Part shown: positions 17,658 through 26,270 of the stretch, piece after piece
Layout of the letters: the number at the start of each line of letters is the position of its first letter
Numbering within the stretch: the first letter of the stretch is position 1
From: Croceicoccus naphthovorans
GTDB lineage: Bacteria; Pseudomonadota; Alphaproteobacteria; Sphingomonadales; Sphingomonadaceae
DNA: 64,000 bases
Direction of reading: 5' to 3'
NCBI RefSeq assembly: GCF_001028705.1
Contig: NZ_CP011770.1
Location: 1,305,501 to 1,369,500, forward strand
Notes under the pieces: generated by a model
The model's input: the letters and a program-made list of their open reading frames with translations, nothing else
What the model was told of the DNA's origin: nothing
Database searches by the model: none
Translations under genes and position numbers: made by a program

Positions 17658-19736
17658 ATGCCGATCACCGCCTGGTCGCTTGTGGCCGTCAGCGTCCAGG
17701 CCATGTCGGCCCTCGTTTGTCTGACGGTTGCGTTTATGCTCTGGCGCCGCGACAGGCCGGTCGCCTTGCGCGCACTGGTGATTGCCGCGCTGGGCGTGAC
17801 CGCCGTTCATTTGCTGGCCAACGCACCGCAGGTTCTGGACGTGCGGGCCGTCTGGCTGGTCACCGCCATGCGAAATCTTGTCTGGCTGGCCTTGATCCGA
17901 GCGCTGTTCGCCGCAGACGGTCGTCACGCCAGCTTGCGGCCCGTCGGCCCAGTGATCGTGGCGCTGGCCGTTGCGGAACTGGCGCAAGTGCCACTGGTCG
18001 CGCTGTCCGAGATTTTCGTCGATCCGGCCGCTTTCGGTTTGATCGCCAAGGTTTCGGCGATCTTCCACATGCTCTTCGCCATCGGGTTCCTTGTACTGGT
18101 ACACAACCTCTACGTCGGGGCAGGACCGCAATTGCAGCCGCGCCTGCGCTGGATGGCGGGTGCGCTCGTGCTGGGCTGGGGGTGTGAACTTAACGTCTAT
18201 TCGGTTGCCTATTTGTGGGGCGGATTGCCGAATGCGGTGTTGATCGCGCGGGCCATGGCCTGGGGTACGGTTGCGGTTTTGCTGTGGTTCGATGCGCGGC
18301 AAAAGATCACGCGCGCGTTTGCCCCGTCGCGTAGCGTTGCCTTTCAGTCCCTCTCGTTGCTGGTCATCGCGCTCTATCTCTTCGCGCTCTTCACCCTCGA
18401 CGGGGCGCTGGCCCGCAGCAGCTTGTCGCTGGGCGTGCTGGGGCGGTTCGGGGCGGTCGTCCTTGCGGTGGCCATCGGCGGGCTGATCGCATCGCGCAGC
18501 CTGCGCCACTGGCTGTCAGAGGTCGTCACGCGCAACCTGTTCCGCCATCGCTATGATTATCGTGAGGAATGGCTGAGGCTTTCGAAGACGATCGCCGGTC
18601 GCGGTGTCGATGCTCCGCCGTTGGAGCAGCGCGCGGTGCAGGCGCTGGCCGATATTGTCGACAGTCCGGCGGGCTTGCTGCTGGCCCCCGGAGACGACGG
18701 TCAGGTCACTCTGGCCGCGCGTTGGAACTGGTCTTCGCTGGAGGTTCCGCCCGTTGCCATGAACGCCGCGGCGTTGGGTATGCTGGAGCGGGGCGGCGGT
18801 ATCGTTTCGTTGGACGCGGTGCGTGACGAGACTGAGATGGCTCTCGACCGTTACCTTCTGCCCGATTGGCTGATCGGATCGCCGCGCGCGTGGCTGATGG
18901 TGCCGCTGCTGGTCGAGGATCGCGTGATCGGCGTGATCGTGCTGGCGCGTCCGAGCTATACGCGCAGGCTGGATTGGGAAGATCACGACATCCTGCGCAT
19001 CGTCGCACAGCAACTGGCCGCACACTTGGCGGAGAATCGGGCGCAGGGTGCTTTGTTGGAGGCCTCGCGGTTCGAGGAATTCAATCGCCGCATCGCCTTC
19101 GTCATGCACGACATCAAGAACCTGGCCAGCCAGTTCAGCCTGATGGTCAGCAATGCCGAACGCCATATCGAAAAGCCCGCGTTCCGGGCCGATATGCTGG
19201 TGACGCTGCGCAGCGCATCGGATCGGTTGGAAGGCCTGCTAGGCCGGCTGTCGGGCTATGGCGCGCATGGTCAGGGTGGGCTGATGACTGTTGACGGCGC
19301 GCAAGTGGTGGCGGACGCTTTGAAGCCGGAGATTGCCGGTGGGCTGGTTGCGGTCGGCCCCGGCGCACCGCAGTTGCTGGCGGATCGAGAGGCGCTCGAT
19401 CAGGTCCTGCGCCATCTGGTGCGCAACGCAATAGAGGCGAGCGAACCCGGCACGCCGGTACAGGTGCATTTCGCCGGGACCGACAAGCTGGTCGGTATCG
19501 AGGTAATCGACAAGGGCTGCGGCATGTCGCCCGAATTCGTGCGCGGCGGGCTGTTCAAGCCTTTCGTTTCGACCAAGAACGACGGTTTCGGCATCGGCGC
19601 GTTCGAGGCGCGCGAAATGGTGCGTGCAATGGGCGGCAGGCTGGAAGTGGAATCGCGGGTCGGGATCGGCACGCGCTTCATCGTCTGGCTGCCCCGCGCC
19701 AATGCCCGGATCGATCCCGCAAGGAAGGTAGCCTGA
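17658..19736 (+). CDS. prsK: PEP-CTERM/XrtA system histidine kinase PrsK
   Basis: Membrane sensor kinase of the pair that controls exopolysaccharide/PEP-CTERM genes in exosortase-containing bacteria. About 692 residues: eight or so membrane helices in the first 290, a GAF-like sensor domain at about 310-460, then the kinase core with H-box FVMHDIKNLASQFSLM (His484), N-box HLVRNAIEAS and G-boxes DKGCGMS and NDGFGIGAFEAREMV. HDIKN rather than HELRTP is typical of PrsK. The ATG at 17658 aligns best with the family start; an in-frame GTG lies at 17631. Its stop overlaps the prsR start by one base. No exosortase gene is in the window. Confidence 0.9.
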   Translation: MPITAWSLVAVSVQAMSALVCLTVAFMLWRRDRPVALRALVIAALGVTAVHLLANAPQVLDVRAVWLVTAMRNLVWLALIRALFAADGRHASLRPVGPVIVALAVAELAQVPLVALSEIFVDPAAFGLIAKVSAIFHMLFAIGFLVLVHNLYVGAGPQLQPRLRWMAGALVLGWGCELNVYSVAYLWGGLPNAVLIARAMAWGTVAVLLWFDARQKITRAFAPSRSVAFQSLSLLVIALYLFALFTLDGALARSSLSLGVLGRFGAVVLAVAIGGLIASRSLRHWLSEVVTRNLFRHRYDYREEWLRLSKTIAGRGVDAPPLEQRAVQALADIVDSPAGLLLAPGDDGQVTLAARWNWSSLEVPPVAMNAAALGMLERGGGIVSLDAVRDETEMALDRYLLPDWLIGSPRAWLMVPLLVEDRVIGVIVLARPSYTRRLDWEDHDILRIVAQQLAAHLAENRAQGALLEASRFEEFNRRIAFVMHDIKNLASQFSLMVSNAERHIEKPAFRADMLVTLRSASDRLEGLLGRLSGYGAHGQGGLMTVDGAQVVADALKPEIAGGLVAVGPGAPQLLADREALDQVLRHLVRNAIEASEPGTPVQVHFAGTDKLVGIEVIDKGCGMSPEFVRGGLFKPFVSTKNDGFGIGAFEAREMVRAMGGRLEVESRVGIGTRFIVWLPRANARIDPARKVA

Positions 19737-21109
19737 TGGCCAAGGATAGCGAGACCCTGCCCAAGATCTTGGTGATCGAGGACGATCCCGGCTTGCAGGC
19801 GCAGCTGAAATGGGCGTGGGATGATTTCGACGTAACTGTCGTGGGCGACCGCGATGCAGCTATTACCGCGCTGCGCAGTATCGAACCCGATGTCGTGACG
19901 CTCGACCTTGGTCTGCCGCCCGATCCCGATGGCACGACCGAGGGCTTTGCGGTGCTCGACGCGATCATGGAATTGAAGCCCGATACCAAGGTGATCGTCG
20001 CCAGTGGCCACGGAGCCCACGAATCCGCGCTCCAGGCAATCGAGCGCGGGGCCTATGACTTTTATCCCAAGCCGGTGAAGATCGACGAACTGGCGCTGAT
20101 CGTTCGGCGCGCGTTAAACCTGCGAGCTATTGAACGTGAGAACCGCTCGCTGGCCGCTAAAGTGGGTGAGGACCAGCGTGTGCTGGGCACCTTGATCACG
20201 TCCTCGCCCGAAATGGTGCGTGTGGCGCGGACTATCGAGCGGGTCGCTCCGGCCGATGTCTCGGTTCTGCTCCAAGGCGCGAGCGGGACGGGGAAGGAAT
20301 TACTGGCGCGCGGATTGCACGATGCCAGCCCACGCAGCGGCGGGGCCTTCGTGGCGATCAACTGCGCGGCGATACCCGAACAACTGCTGGAATCGGAACT
20401 GTTCGGGCATGAGAAGGGCAGCTTCACCGGGGCGACGACGACGCGAGAGGGCAAGATCGAGCTGGCCGAGGGCGGTACGCTGTTCCTGGACGAGCTGGGC
20501 GACATTCCGCTGGCCTTGCAGGCAAAGCTGCTGCGCTTTCTGCAGGAACGCACGCTGGAACGGATCGGCGGGCGCAAGGCCATTGCGGTCGACACGCGCA
20601 TCGTCTGCGCCACGCATCGCGATCTTCAGGCGATGATCGCCGAAGGGACATTCCGCGAAGACCTGTATTACCGACTTGCCGAGATCGTCGTGACCATCCC
20701 GACGCTGGCCGAACGCGCGGGTGACGCGCCGTTACTGGCCCGCCATTTCCTGCATCGCTTTGCCAAGGAGATGAACCCGAAAGTATCGGGCTTCGCCACC
20801 GACGCGCTGACCGCTATCGACGAATGGCATTGGCCGGGCAACGTCCGCGAACTGGAAAACCGCGTGAAGCGGGCGGTGATCATGGCCGATGGCAAGTTGG
20901 TGTCGGCAGAAGATCTCGACCTTGCAGAGCCGGACGAGGAACTGGCCAATGCGCTGAACCTGAAGGCCGCACGCGAACAGGCCGATCGCCGGGTCATCCG
21001 CCACGCCTTGGCCCGCAGCGAGGGCAACATCAGCTCCACCGCGCGGATGCTGGGGATCAGCCGCCCGACGCTCTACGACCTGATGAAGCAGTACGACCTG
21101 CAGGCCTAA
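19736..21109 (+). CDS. prsR: PEP-CTERM-box response regulator PrsR (sigma-54 activator)
   Basis: NtrC-type transcription factor, 457 residues. The receiver domain has phosphoacceptor Asp57 (VVTLDLGLPP) and the K of YPKPV. The AAA+ domain carries Walker A GASGTGKELLARGLH, the sigma-54-contacting GSFTGA loop at residues 228-233, and Walker B GGTLFLDELGD. The C-terminal Fis-type helix-turn-helix reads ARMLGISRPTLYDLMKQYDL. It partners PrsK (TGATG overlap). Targets should have -24/-12 promoters and PEP-CTERM boxes elsewhere in the genome. The stop overlaps that of the convergent DUF475 gene. Confidence 0.93.
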   Translation: MAKDSETLPKILVIEDDPGLQAQLKWAWDDFDVTVVGDRDAAITALRSIEPDVVTLDLGLPPDPDGTTEGFAVLDAIMELKPDTKVIVASGHGAHESALQAIERGAYDFYPKPVKIDELALIVRRALNLRAIERENRSLAAKVGEDQRVLGTLITSSPEMVRVARTIERVAPADVSVLLQGASGTGKELLARGLHDASPRSGGAFVAINCAAIPEQLLESELFGHEKGSFTGATTTREGKIELAEGGTLFLDELGDIPLALQAKLLRFLQERTLERIGGRKAIAVDTRIVCATHRDLQAMIAEGTFREDLYYRLAEIVVTIPTLAERAGDAPLLARHFLHRFAKEMNPKVSGFATDALTAIDEWHWPGNVRELENRVKRAVIMADGKLVSAEDLDLAEPDEELANALNLKAAREQADRRVIRHALARSEGNISSTARMLGISRPTLYDLMKQYDLQA

Positions 21110-22167
21110 TCGATGACGGCGTTCGCCTCTTCCGGGTGACGCTTTGAATAGCGAACCGACCACCACAGCGAGATCAGGATCAGGGTTGCGCCGATCAGGC
21201 CGGTGATGATTTCAGGAATATGGAATTTTGCGGTCAATAACATGATCACGCCCAGCACGATGATCGCCCAAAAGGCGCCGTGCTCTAGGTAGCGATACTG
21301 CGCCAGCGTACCGGCACGGACGAGATGGATGGTCATCGAACGAACGAACATCGCACCGATCGACAGGCCCAGCGCGATGATCAGCATGTTGTTGGTCAGC
21401 GCAAAGGCCCCAATGACACCGTCGAATGAAAAACTGGCATCCAGCACTTCCAGATAGAGAAACCCGCCAAGCCCCGACCGCGCCGCGCCCTCTGCCGCCT
21501 TGTTGTCCGACATGTCGAGCAGGGTGCCGACTGCCTCGACCGCAATATAGGTGACGATGCCCAGCATGCCCGCGGTCACGAAAGTCAGCGCCTCCTCCTC
21601 TGGCAGCATCACGGATATGCCGTAGAGGCCGAGGACGAGGAGTGCGATTTCAGCTGCTTTGATGTTCGAAACCTTGGCAAGGAACTTCTCGATCGCGCGG
21701 ATCCAGTGAATGTCCTTCTCGCCATCGAAAAAGAAGTTCAGGCCCACCATCGTCAGGAACGCGCCACCGAACCCGGCGATTCCTACATGGGCGGAGGATA
21801 CGATTTCCTCGTACCGCTTCGGCTCGTTCAGCGACAGGTTGATTGCTTCAATCGGGTTCAGCTTCGCCGCGATGCCCACGATGGCCAGCGGGAATACGAT
21901 ACGCATGCCGAACACGGCGATGGCGATACCCCAGGTCAGGAACCGCTTCTGCCATTTTTCGGGCATGTCCTTCAGCACGGTGGCGTTGACCACGGCGTTG
22001 TCGAAGCTGAGCGAAACCTCCAGGATCGAGAGCACGACGACAATCCACAGGACGTTGAATACGCCCGCGATCCCATCGCCTTGCGAAATCCCAAGCCAAA
22101 CAGCCAGCCCAAGGCAAATGAAGGTAAAGATGAACGAGCCGCGGTAGTGGGCGAGAAGCGTCTTCAA
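21106..22167 (-). CDS. DUF475/TerC-family integral membrane protein
   Basis: About nine membrane segments in 353 residues. The TerC-like acidic membrane motifs are present twice: EVSLSFDNAVVNATVL early, and EVLDASFSFDGVIGAFALTNN later. These paired E/D residues are thought to bind metal ions; relatives include TerC, Alx and manganese exporters. Metal export or delivery to exported enzymes is therefore a reasonable inference, but substrate and role are unproven for DUF475. The stop overlaps the prsR stop (CTAA). Confidence 0.85.
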   Translation of the reverse strand: MKTLLAHYRGSFIFTFICLGLAVWLGISQGDGIAGVFNVLWIVVVLSILEVSLSFDNAVVNATVLKDMPEKWQKRFLTWGIAIAVFGMRIVFPLAIVGIAAKLNPIEAINLSLNEPKRYEEIVSSAHVGIAGFGGAFLTMVGLNFFFDGEKDIHWIRAIEKFLAKVSNIKAAEIALLVLGLYGISVMLPEEEALTFVTAGMLGIVTYIAVEAVGTLLDMSDNKAAEGAARSGLGGFLYLEVLDASFSFDGVIGAFALTNNMLIIALGLSIGAMFVRSMTIHLVRAGTLAQYRYLEHGAFWAIIVLGVIMLLTAKFHIPEIITGLIGATLILISLWWSVRYSKRHPEEANAVID

Positions 22168-22227
22168 GGGGGAAGGCGTCCTGTAATGGAAGTTGAAAGG
22201 GGATGAACGACCGACAGGCCGTTTGGT

Positions 22228-23103
22228 TCAGTCCTTGCGGGCCGGATAGATCTGTTCGTCGCCGGGGAAGCTGCGTTCGCGCACTTCCCTGGCATAGGTT
22301 GCTGCAGTGTCTGAAATGATGGTCGCGATGTCGTTATAGCGTTTCACGAATCGCGGCACCCGCTCGAACATGCCCAGCATATCTTCGGTAACCAACACCT
22401 GACCATCACATTGGGCCGACGCGCCGATGCCAATGGTGGGAATGGCGACCTTTTCGGTCAGGGCGATGGCGATATCCTCGACCACGCCTTCGATTACCAC
22501 GCCGAACGCGCCTGCTTCTGCCACCGCGACGCCATCGGCGATGATCTTTGCCTCTTCAGCCTCATTCCGTCCCCGCGCCATGTATCCGCCCAGTGCGTTC
22601 ACCGCCTGCGGGGTCAGGCCTACATGGCCCATCACCGGAATGCCTCGTGCGCTCAGGAATGCGATGGTTTCGGCCATGGCCTGACCGCCCTCAAGCTTCA
22701 CCGCTGCCGCGCCGGTTTCGGCCATGATCCGGCTGGCGCTTTCAAACGCCTGTTGCGGGCTGGCTTCGTAACTGCCGAACGGCATGTCCACGATGACCAA
22801 CGAATGGTACGATCCACGCACCACGGCCGCGCCGTGGGCGATCATCATGTCCAGCGTAACGGGTAGCGTGCTGGGCAGGCCATAGATCACCTGACCCAGC
22901 GAATCCCCCACCAGCAGCATATCGCAATGCGGATCGAGCAACTGCGCCTGCCGCGCGGTATAGGCGGTCAGCATCACGAGCGGCTCTTCGGTCTTCCCTT
23001 CGAACTTGCGGCGCATGATCTTTGGCACCGTCAGCCGCTTCATCGGCGCTGGCGTGGGATTGGCGCGACTGGTCGCGGTGTCGAGCTGAAAGGTCGTGGA
23101 CAT
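22228..23103 (-). CDS. panB: 3-methyl-2-oxobutanoate hydroxymethyltransferase
   Basis: First committed step of pantothenate synthesis: transfers hydroxymethyl from methylene-THF to 2-oxoisovalerate. The start is the ATG at 23103 (291 residues); the frame extends upstream but without homology. Family motifs are [29 protein letters not shown] (metal-binding Asp), [15 protein letters not shown] and [17 protein letters not shown]. It uses 2-oxoisovalerate from the valine pathway encoded at 52-56 kb. No panC nearby. Confidence 0.96.
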   Translation of the reverse strand: MSTTFQLDTATSRANPTPAPMKRLTVPKIMRRKFEGKTEEPLVMLTAYTARQAQLLDPHCDMLLVGDSLGQVIYGLPSTLPVTLDMMIAHGAAVVRGSYHSLVIVDMPFGSYEASPQQAFESASRIMAETGAAAVKLEGGQAMAETIAFLSARGIPVMGHVGLTPQAVNALGGYMARGRNEAEEAKIIADGVAVAEAGAFGVVIEGVVEDIAIALTEKVAIPTIGIGASAQCDGQVLVTEDMLGMFERVPRFVKRYNDIATIISDTAATYAREVRERSFPGDEQIYPARKD

Positions 23104-23213
23104 GTGCGCGCTTCTAGCGAAGCTGTCGGCCAAGGCAAAGCGTACCTCGACGCGACGGACATTTCGTTGCACAAAAAGGCACGATTGAAACCAAGAGTCG
23201 GAGAAGACGGGGT

Positions 23214-24644
23214 ATGGCGGGAGCAGGCTCAACAGCAGGACGCGAGGGCTGGTCCTCGCGCAGCGCGTTTCTTATGGCAGCCATCGGTGCGGCCGTGGGC
23301 CTTGGCAATATCTGGCGGTTCCCGACGCTGGCGGGCGAAAACGGAGGCGGCGCTTTCGTGCTGGTCTATATCGCGTGCGTCGCCTTGCTAGGCCTGCCGC
23401 TGGTGCTGTCCGAAGTGATGATCGGCCGGGCGGGGCGTTCGGATGCGGCGACCTCGATTGCCAATGTGGCCTCGCAATCGGGCAAATCGCGCCGCTGGGG
23501 AATGTTCGGCGGGGTGGAAATCCTTGCCGCGTTCCTGATCCTGTCGTTCTACTCGGTCGTGGCAGGCTGGGCGCTGCATTACGTGATCGTGATGATCTTC
23601 GAATTGGGCGAGGTTGTCGGGCAGGGCAGCCCGTTTGCGCCGGCCTTTGCGGGCGATAGCCAGGATGCGATTACCGGGCGCATGGGCGAGCTGTTTGCCA
23701 ATCCGGGCGAGCTGATCCTGATGCACGCGCTGTTCATGGCGGTGACGGTGATGATCGTCGCGGGCGGCGTGCACAACGGGATTGAGCGTGCGGCGGGCAT
23801 CATGATGCCCGCTTTTTTCGTGCTGCTGGCCGGGATCACGATCTATGGCGCATTCACCGGGGCCTTTGCAGAAGCGGTGACGTTCCTGTTCACGCCCGAC
23901 TTTTCGCGCCTGACGCCTGTCGCCGTGAACGAAGCATTGGGACAAGCGCTATTCTCGCTTTCGCTCGGTTCGGCGGCGCTGATCACTTATGGGGCCTATC
24001 TGGGCGATGACCTGAAACTCGCGCCGACGGCGGGGATGATCGCGCTTGCCGATACCTGCGTCGCGCTGATGTCGGGTCTGATGATCTTTCCGATCGTGCT
24101 GGCCGTGGGGCTGGACCCGGCGGCGGGGCCGGTTTTGGTGTTCCAGTCGTTGCCTATCGCCTTTGCGCAGATGCCGGGCGGGGCGCTGATCGGATTTCTG
24201 TTCTTCATCCTGATCTTCTTTGCCGCGCTGACCAGCTCGATTTCGCTGCTCGAGGGGCCGACGGCGCTGGTGATCGACCGGGTCGGCCTGCGCCGCCGGA
24301 TCGCGGCACCGCTGGTGGGCGGGGCGGCGTTCCTGATCGGGATTGCCTGCGCGCTGGGGTATAACGTGTGGTCCGATGTACGGCCGCTGTCGTTCTGGCC
24401 GATCTTTGCGGAAAACGACATTCTCGATTCGATCGACGGGCTGACCGGCAAGGTCATGCTGCCGCTGGCGGCGCTTGGCGTATCGCTGTTTACCGGCTGG
24501 CGGATGGATCGCGGGTTGATGGCGGCTCAGACGGGGCTGAGCGGGGCCAGACTGGCGTTGTTTCGCGGGCTGATCGCATGGGTCGCACCGGTGGCGGTGG
24601 CGCTGATCCTGCTGTTTGGATTGTTCCCCGGTCTTCTTGTGTAA
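23214..24644 (+). CDS. Sodium-dependent transporter, SLC6/NSS family
   Basis: Na+-coupled amino acid/amine symporter of the LeuT fold, 476 residues with 11 to 12 membrane helices. The diagnostic helix-1 motif [21 protein letters not shown] is at about residues 22-42, holding the unwound substrate and Na sites. [16 protein letters not shown] corresponds to helix 8. Bacterial members carry Trp, Tyr, Leu or related amino acids; the substrate here cannot be fixed. Confidence 0.9.
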   Translation: MAGAGSTAGREGWSSRSAFLMAAIGAAVGLGNIWRFPTLAGENGGGAFVLVYIACVALLGLPLVLSEVMIGRAGRSDAATSIANVASQSGKSRRWGMFGGVEILAAFLILSFYSVVAGWALHYVIVMIFELGEVVGQGSPFAPAFAGDSQDAITGRMGELFANPGELILMHALFMAVTVMIVAGGVHNGIERAAGIMMPAFFVLLAGITIYGAFTGAFAEAVTFLFTPDFSRLTPVAVNEALGQALFSLSLGSAALITYGAYLGDDLKLAPTAGMIALADTCVALMSGLMIFPIVLAVGLDPAAGPVLVFQSLPIAFAQMPGGALIGFLFFILIFFAALTSSISLLEGPTALVIDRVGLRRRIAAPLVGGAAFLIGIACALGYNVWSDVRPLSFWPIFAENDILDSIDGLTGKVMLPLAALGVSLFTGWRMDRGLMAAQTGLSGARLALFRGLIAWVAPVAVALILLFGLFPGLLV

Positions 24645-24654
24645 CTCACACGAA

Positions 24655-24706
24655 AAGGGCCGCCCCTTTCAGGGCGACCCTTACCGAGATCCGTGACGAG
24701 CGGATC
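24655..24706. terminator. Two tandem hairpins between convergent genes
   Basis: Hairpin one (24655-24682): AAGGG and GCCC pair with GGGC and CCCTT around a two-base internal mismatch. Hairpin two (24688-24706): GATCCG with CGGATC. They separate the SLC6 transporter (ends 24644) from the stress protein gene (ends 24715). No strong T-run, so terminator strength is uncertain. Confidence 0.55.
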
Positions 24707-24714
24707 GGGTCAGA

Positions 24715-25197
24715 TCAGAGCGCGGTCTCTACATGACCGCCCTTGATATGGTCGGTAACGTCCATGCCCAGCATCATGCGGGCGACGTTGAAGGCACCCA
24801 ACTTGCCGGACCAGATCGAGGCGTCGCCCAGATCCATGCGCAGCATTAGCAGGTTGGGATCGTCCTTACCTTCGGGGAACCACGCCTCGACCATATTGCT
24901 CCATTGTTTTTCAAGCCGTTCGCGGCTGGTTTCCTCGCTCAGCACGCCTTCGAAGCGGGCGAAGCAATCGTGGCCACTGGAGCTGAAGGTAGCGGTGGCA
25001 GGTCCCATCTTGGCAAAACGATTGTCGCGGGTGGTAAAGAACCAGATTGCGCTATCGGCATGCTTGTCCAGTTGGGCCGTCATCGGGGCAGCACTGTCGG
25101 GGTCGGCATCAAGCTGAAGCATCAGAAACGGGGAATCGACCAAAGATTCCCAAAACTCATGTTTCAATTCTTTCGGATCGCCTTGATCGTATTTCAT
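24715..25197 (-). CDS. Pyridoxamine 5'-phosphate oxidase-fold general stress protein
   Basis: 160 residues, starting MKYDQGDPKELKHEFWESLV at 25197, where AAGGA lies nine bases upstream. The split-barrel FMN-binding fold is suggested by SPFLMLQLD, MTAQLDKHADSAIWFFTTRDN and W-SGKLGAF, which match the general-stress-protein-26 branch of the pyridoxamine oxidase superfamily. These bind flavin, and their substrate is usually unknown. An EcfG-type promoter 27-52 bp upstream independently supports a general-stress role. Confidence 0.88.
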   Translation of the reverse strand: MKYDQGDPKELKHEFWESLVDSPFLMLQLDADPDSAAPMTAQLDKHADSAIWFFTTRDNRFAKMGPATATFSSSGHDCFARFEGVLSEETSRERLEKQWSNMVEAWFPEGKDDPNLLMLRMDLGDASIWSGKLGAFNVARMMLGMDVTDHIKGGHVETAL

Positions 25198-25224
25198 GGT
25201 AAAAATCCTTTCGTTTGAAACACC

Positions 25225-25249
25225 AACGGGAAAGCGGGTGAGGCGTTCC
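25225..25249 (-). promoter_or_regulatory. EcfG-type promoter of the general stress protein gene
   Basis: On the minus strand GGAAC (25249-25245), 16 bp, CGTT (25228-25225), ending 27 bp before the ATG at 25197. Matches the alphaproteobacterial general stress consensus and the annotated product. Confidence 0.7.
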
Positions 25250-25308
25250 GGATTTTCGGTGGAGAAACGATGTGCTGCGACGGACCGGGAGCATGGACGG
25301 GAAGGCAT

Positions 25309-25323
25309 GAACATAATAAGAAC
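25309..25323 (+). promoter_or_regulatory. LexA (SOS) box of imuA-imuB
   Basis: GAAC (25309-25312), seven bases ATAATAA, GAAC (25320-25323): a perfect match to the alphaproteobacterial LexA box GAAC-N7-GAAC, 47 bp before imuA. LexA should repress imuA-imuB until DNA damage. Confidence 0.85.
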
Positions 25324-25370
25324 AAATTTCGTTGAGAGATTCGATTCGCCACTAACGGCACCCGATTTAC

Positions 25371-26270
25371 ATGACCGATTCCGCCGCCCTGCCTCGCGGC
25401 GGGAATGTCCCGGCGGCAGCAGCCGATCCGCTGCCGCCGGGGATCTTCCCGGCCGCCCGCCTCGCTCCCGCTCGATGGCTGGGGGATGGTGAGTCTGCGT
25501 CCGGGGAGGGGCACGCGATTGGTGCGTGGGGACCGCATTTCGCGTTTCGGGGTGCGGGCGACATCTTTGCACCGGGGGCGGAGGCTAGCGGCGCGGGGCT
25601 GGCGATTGCGTTGGCTGAAACCACACCCAGAATTGCACCGGACTTGCAGCCCGAAAAGGCCGTGCCGGAGGAGGTGAGCGACGAGCGCTGCTTCCTATGG
25701 GTACAGGATCGGGCTGCGATGCGATTGGGCGGGCGGCCCTATCATCCGGGCCTGCCACGCGATCTGCGGCACCGGATGGTGCACGTCGCGGTGAAAGACG
25801 CGGCGGAAGCGCTCTTCGCGCTGGAGGAAGGAATCCGTTGCCGCGATCTTGCCTTTGTCATCGGTGAGGTCGCGGGCAACCCGCGCGAGTTCGACTTTAC
25901 CGCCTCGCGCCGCCTTGTGCTGGCGGCAGAGCGGCATGGCGTGCCGTTGTGGCTGGTGAGGCTCGACGCGCGGCGCGATCTGGGCGCGGCGCGGATGCGG
26001 TGGGAGGTGGCTTCGGCCCCGTCGCTAGCCCCGCGCTGGAACGCGCAGGCACCCGGTGCGGCGCGGTGGAAGGCGGACTTGTTCCGCGCAAGGGGCCTGC
26101 GCCCCGGTACTTGGTGGATCACGAGACAGGAGGGAGAGCATGACCGCAGCGACCGTGCCCCTATCGTCGCCGAAACCGTCGTCACGCCGCGTGATGGCGA
26201 TCTGGCTGGCGCGGTTGTCGATCGATCGCTGGCGTCGGCTGCGCCCCAATCCCGGCAGGAAGGGCGCTGA
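25371..26270 (+). CDS. imuA: Mutagenesis accessory protein ImuA
   Basis: RecA-like but ATPase-degenerate partner of the ImuB-DnaE2 translesion mutasome, 299 residues. The N-terminus carries GIFPAARLAPARWLGDG. The core LWVQDRAAMRLGGRPYHPGL and FTASRRLVLAAERHGVPLWLVR match alphaproteobacterial ImuA, including the C-terminal RWKADLFRARGLRPGTWWI. No Walker A motif is visible. The last 43 or so codons, after the family C-terminus, overlap imuB, which has its own strong ribosome site. It sits behind a LexA box. Confidence 0.85.
   Translation: MTDSAALPRGGNVPAAAADPLPPGIFPAARLAPARWLGDGESASGEGHAIGAWGPHFAFRGAGDIFAPGAEASGAGLAIALAETTPRIAPDLQPEKAVPEEVSDERCFLWVQDRAAMRLGGRPYHPGLPRDLRHRMVHVAVKDAAEALFALEEGIRCRDLAFVIGEVAGNPREFDFTASRRLVLAAERHGVPLWLVRLDARRDLGAARMRWEVASAPSLAPRWNAQAPGAARWKADLFRARGLRPGTWWITRQEGEHDRSDRAPIVAETVVTPRDGDLAGAVVDRSLASAAPQSRQEGR

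Noticed and set aside
22206..22230. EcfG-like site upstream of the DUF475 gene
   Set aside because: On the minus strand it reads TGAAC-N16-CGTT, missing the first G of GGAAC, and overlaps the end of panB. Too weak to list with the three perfect sites.
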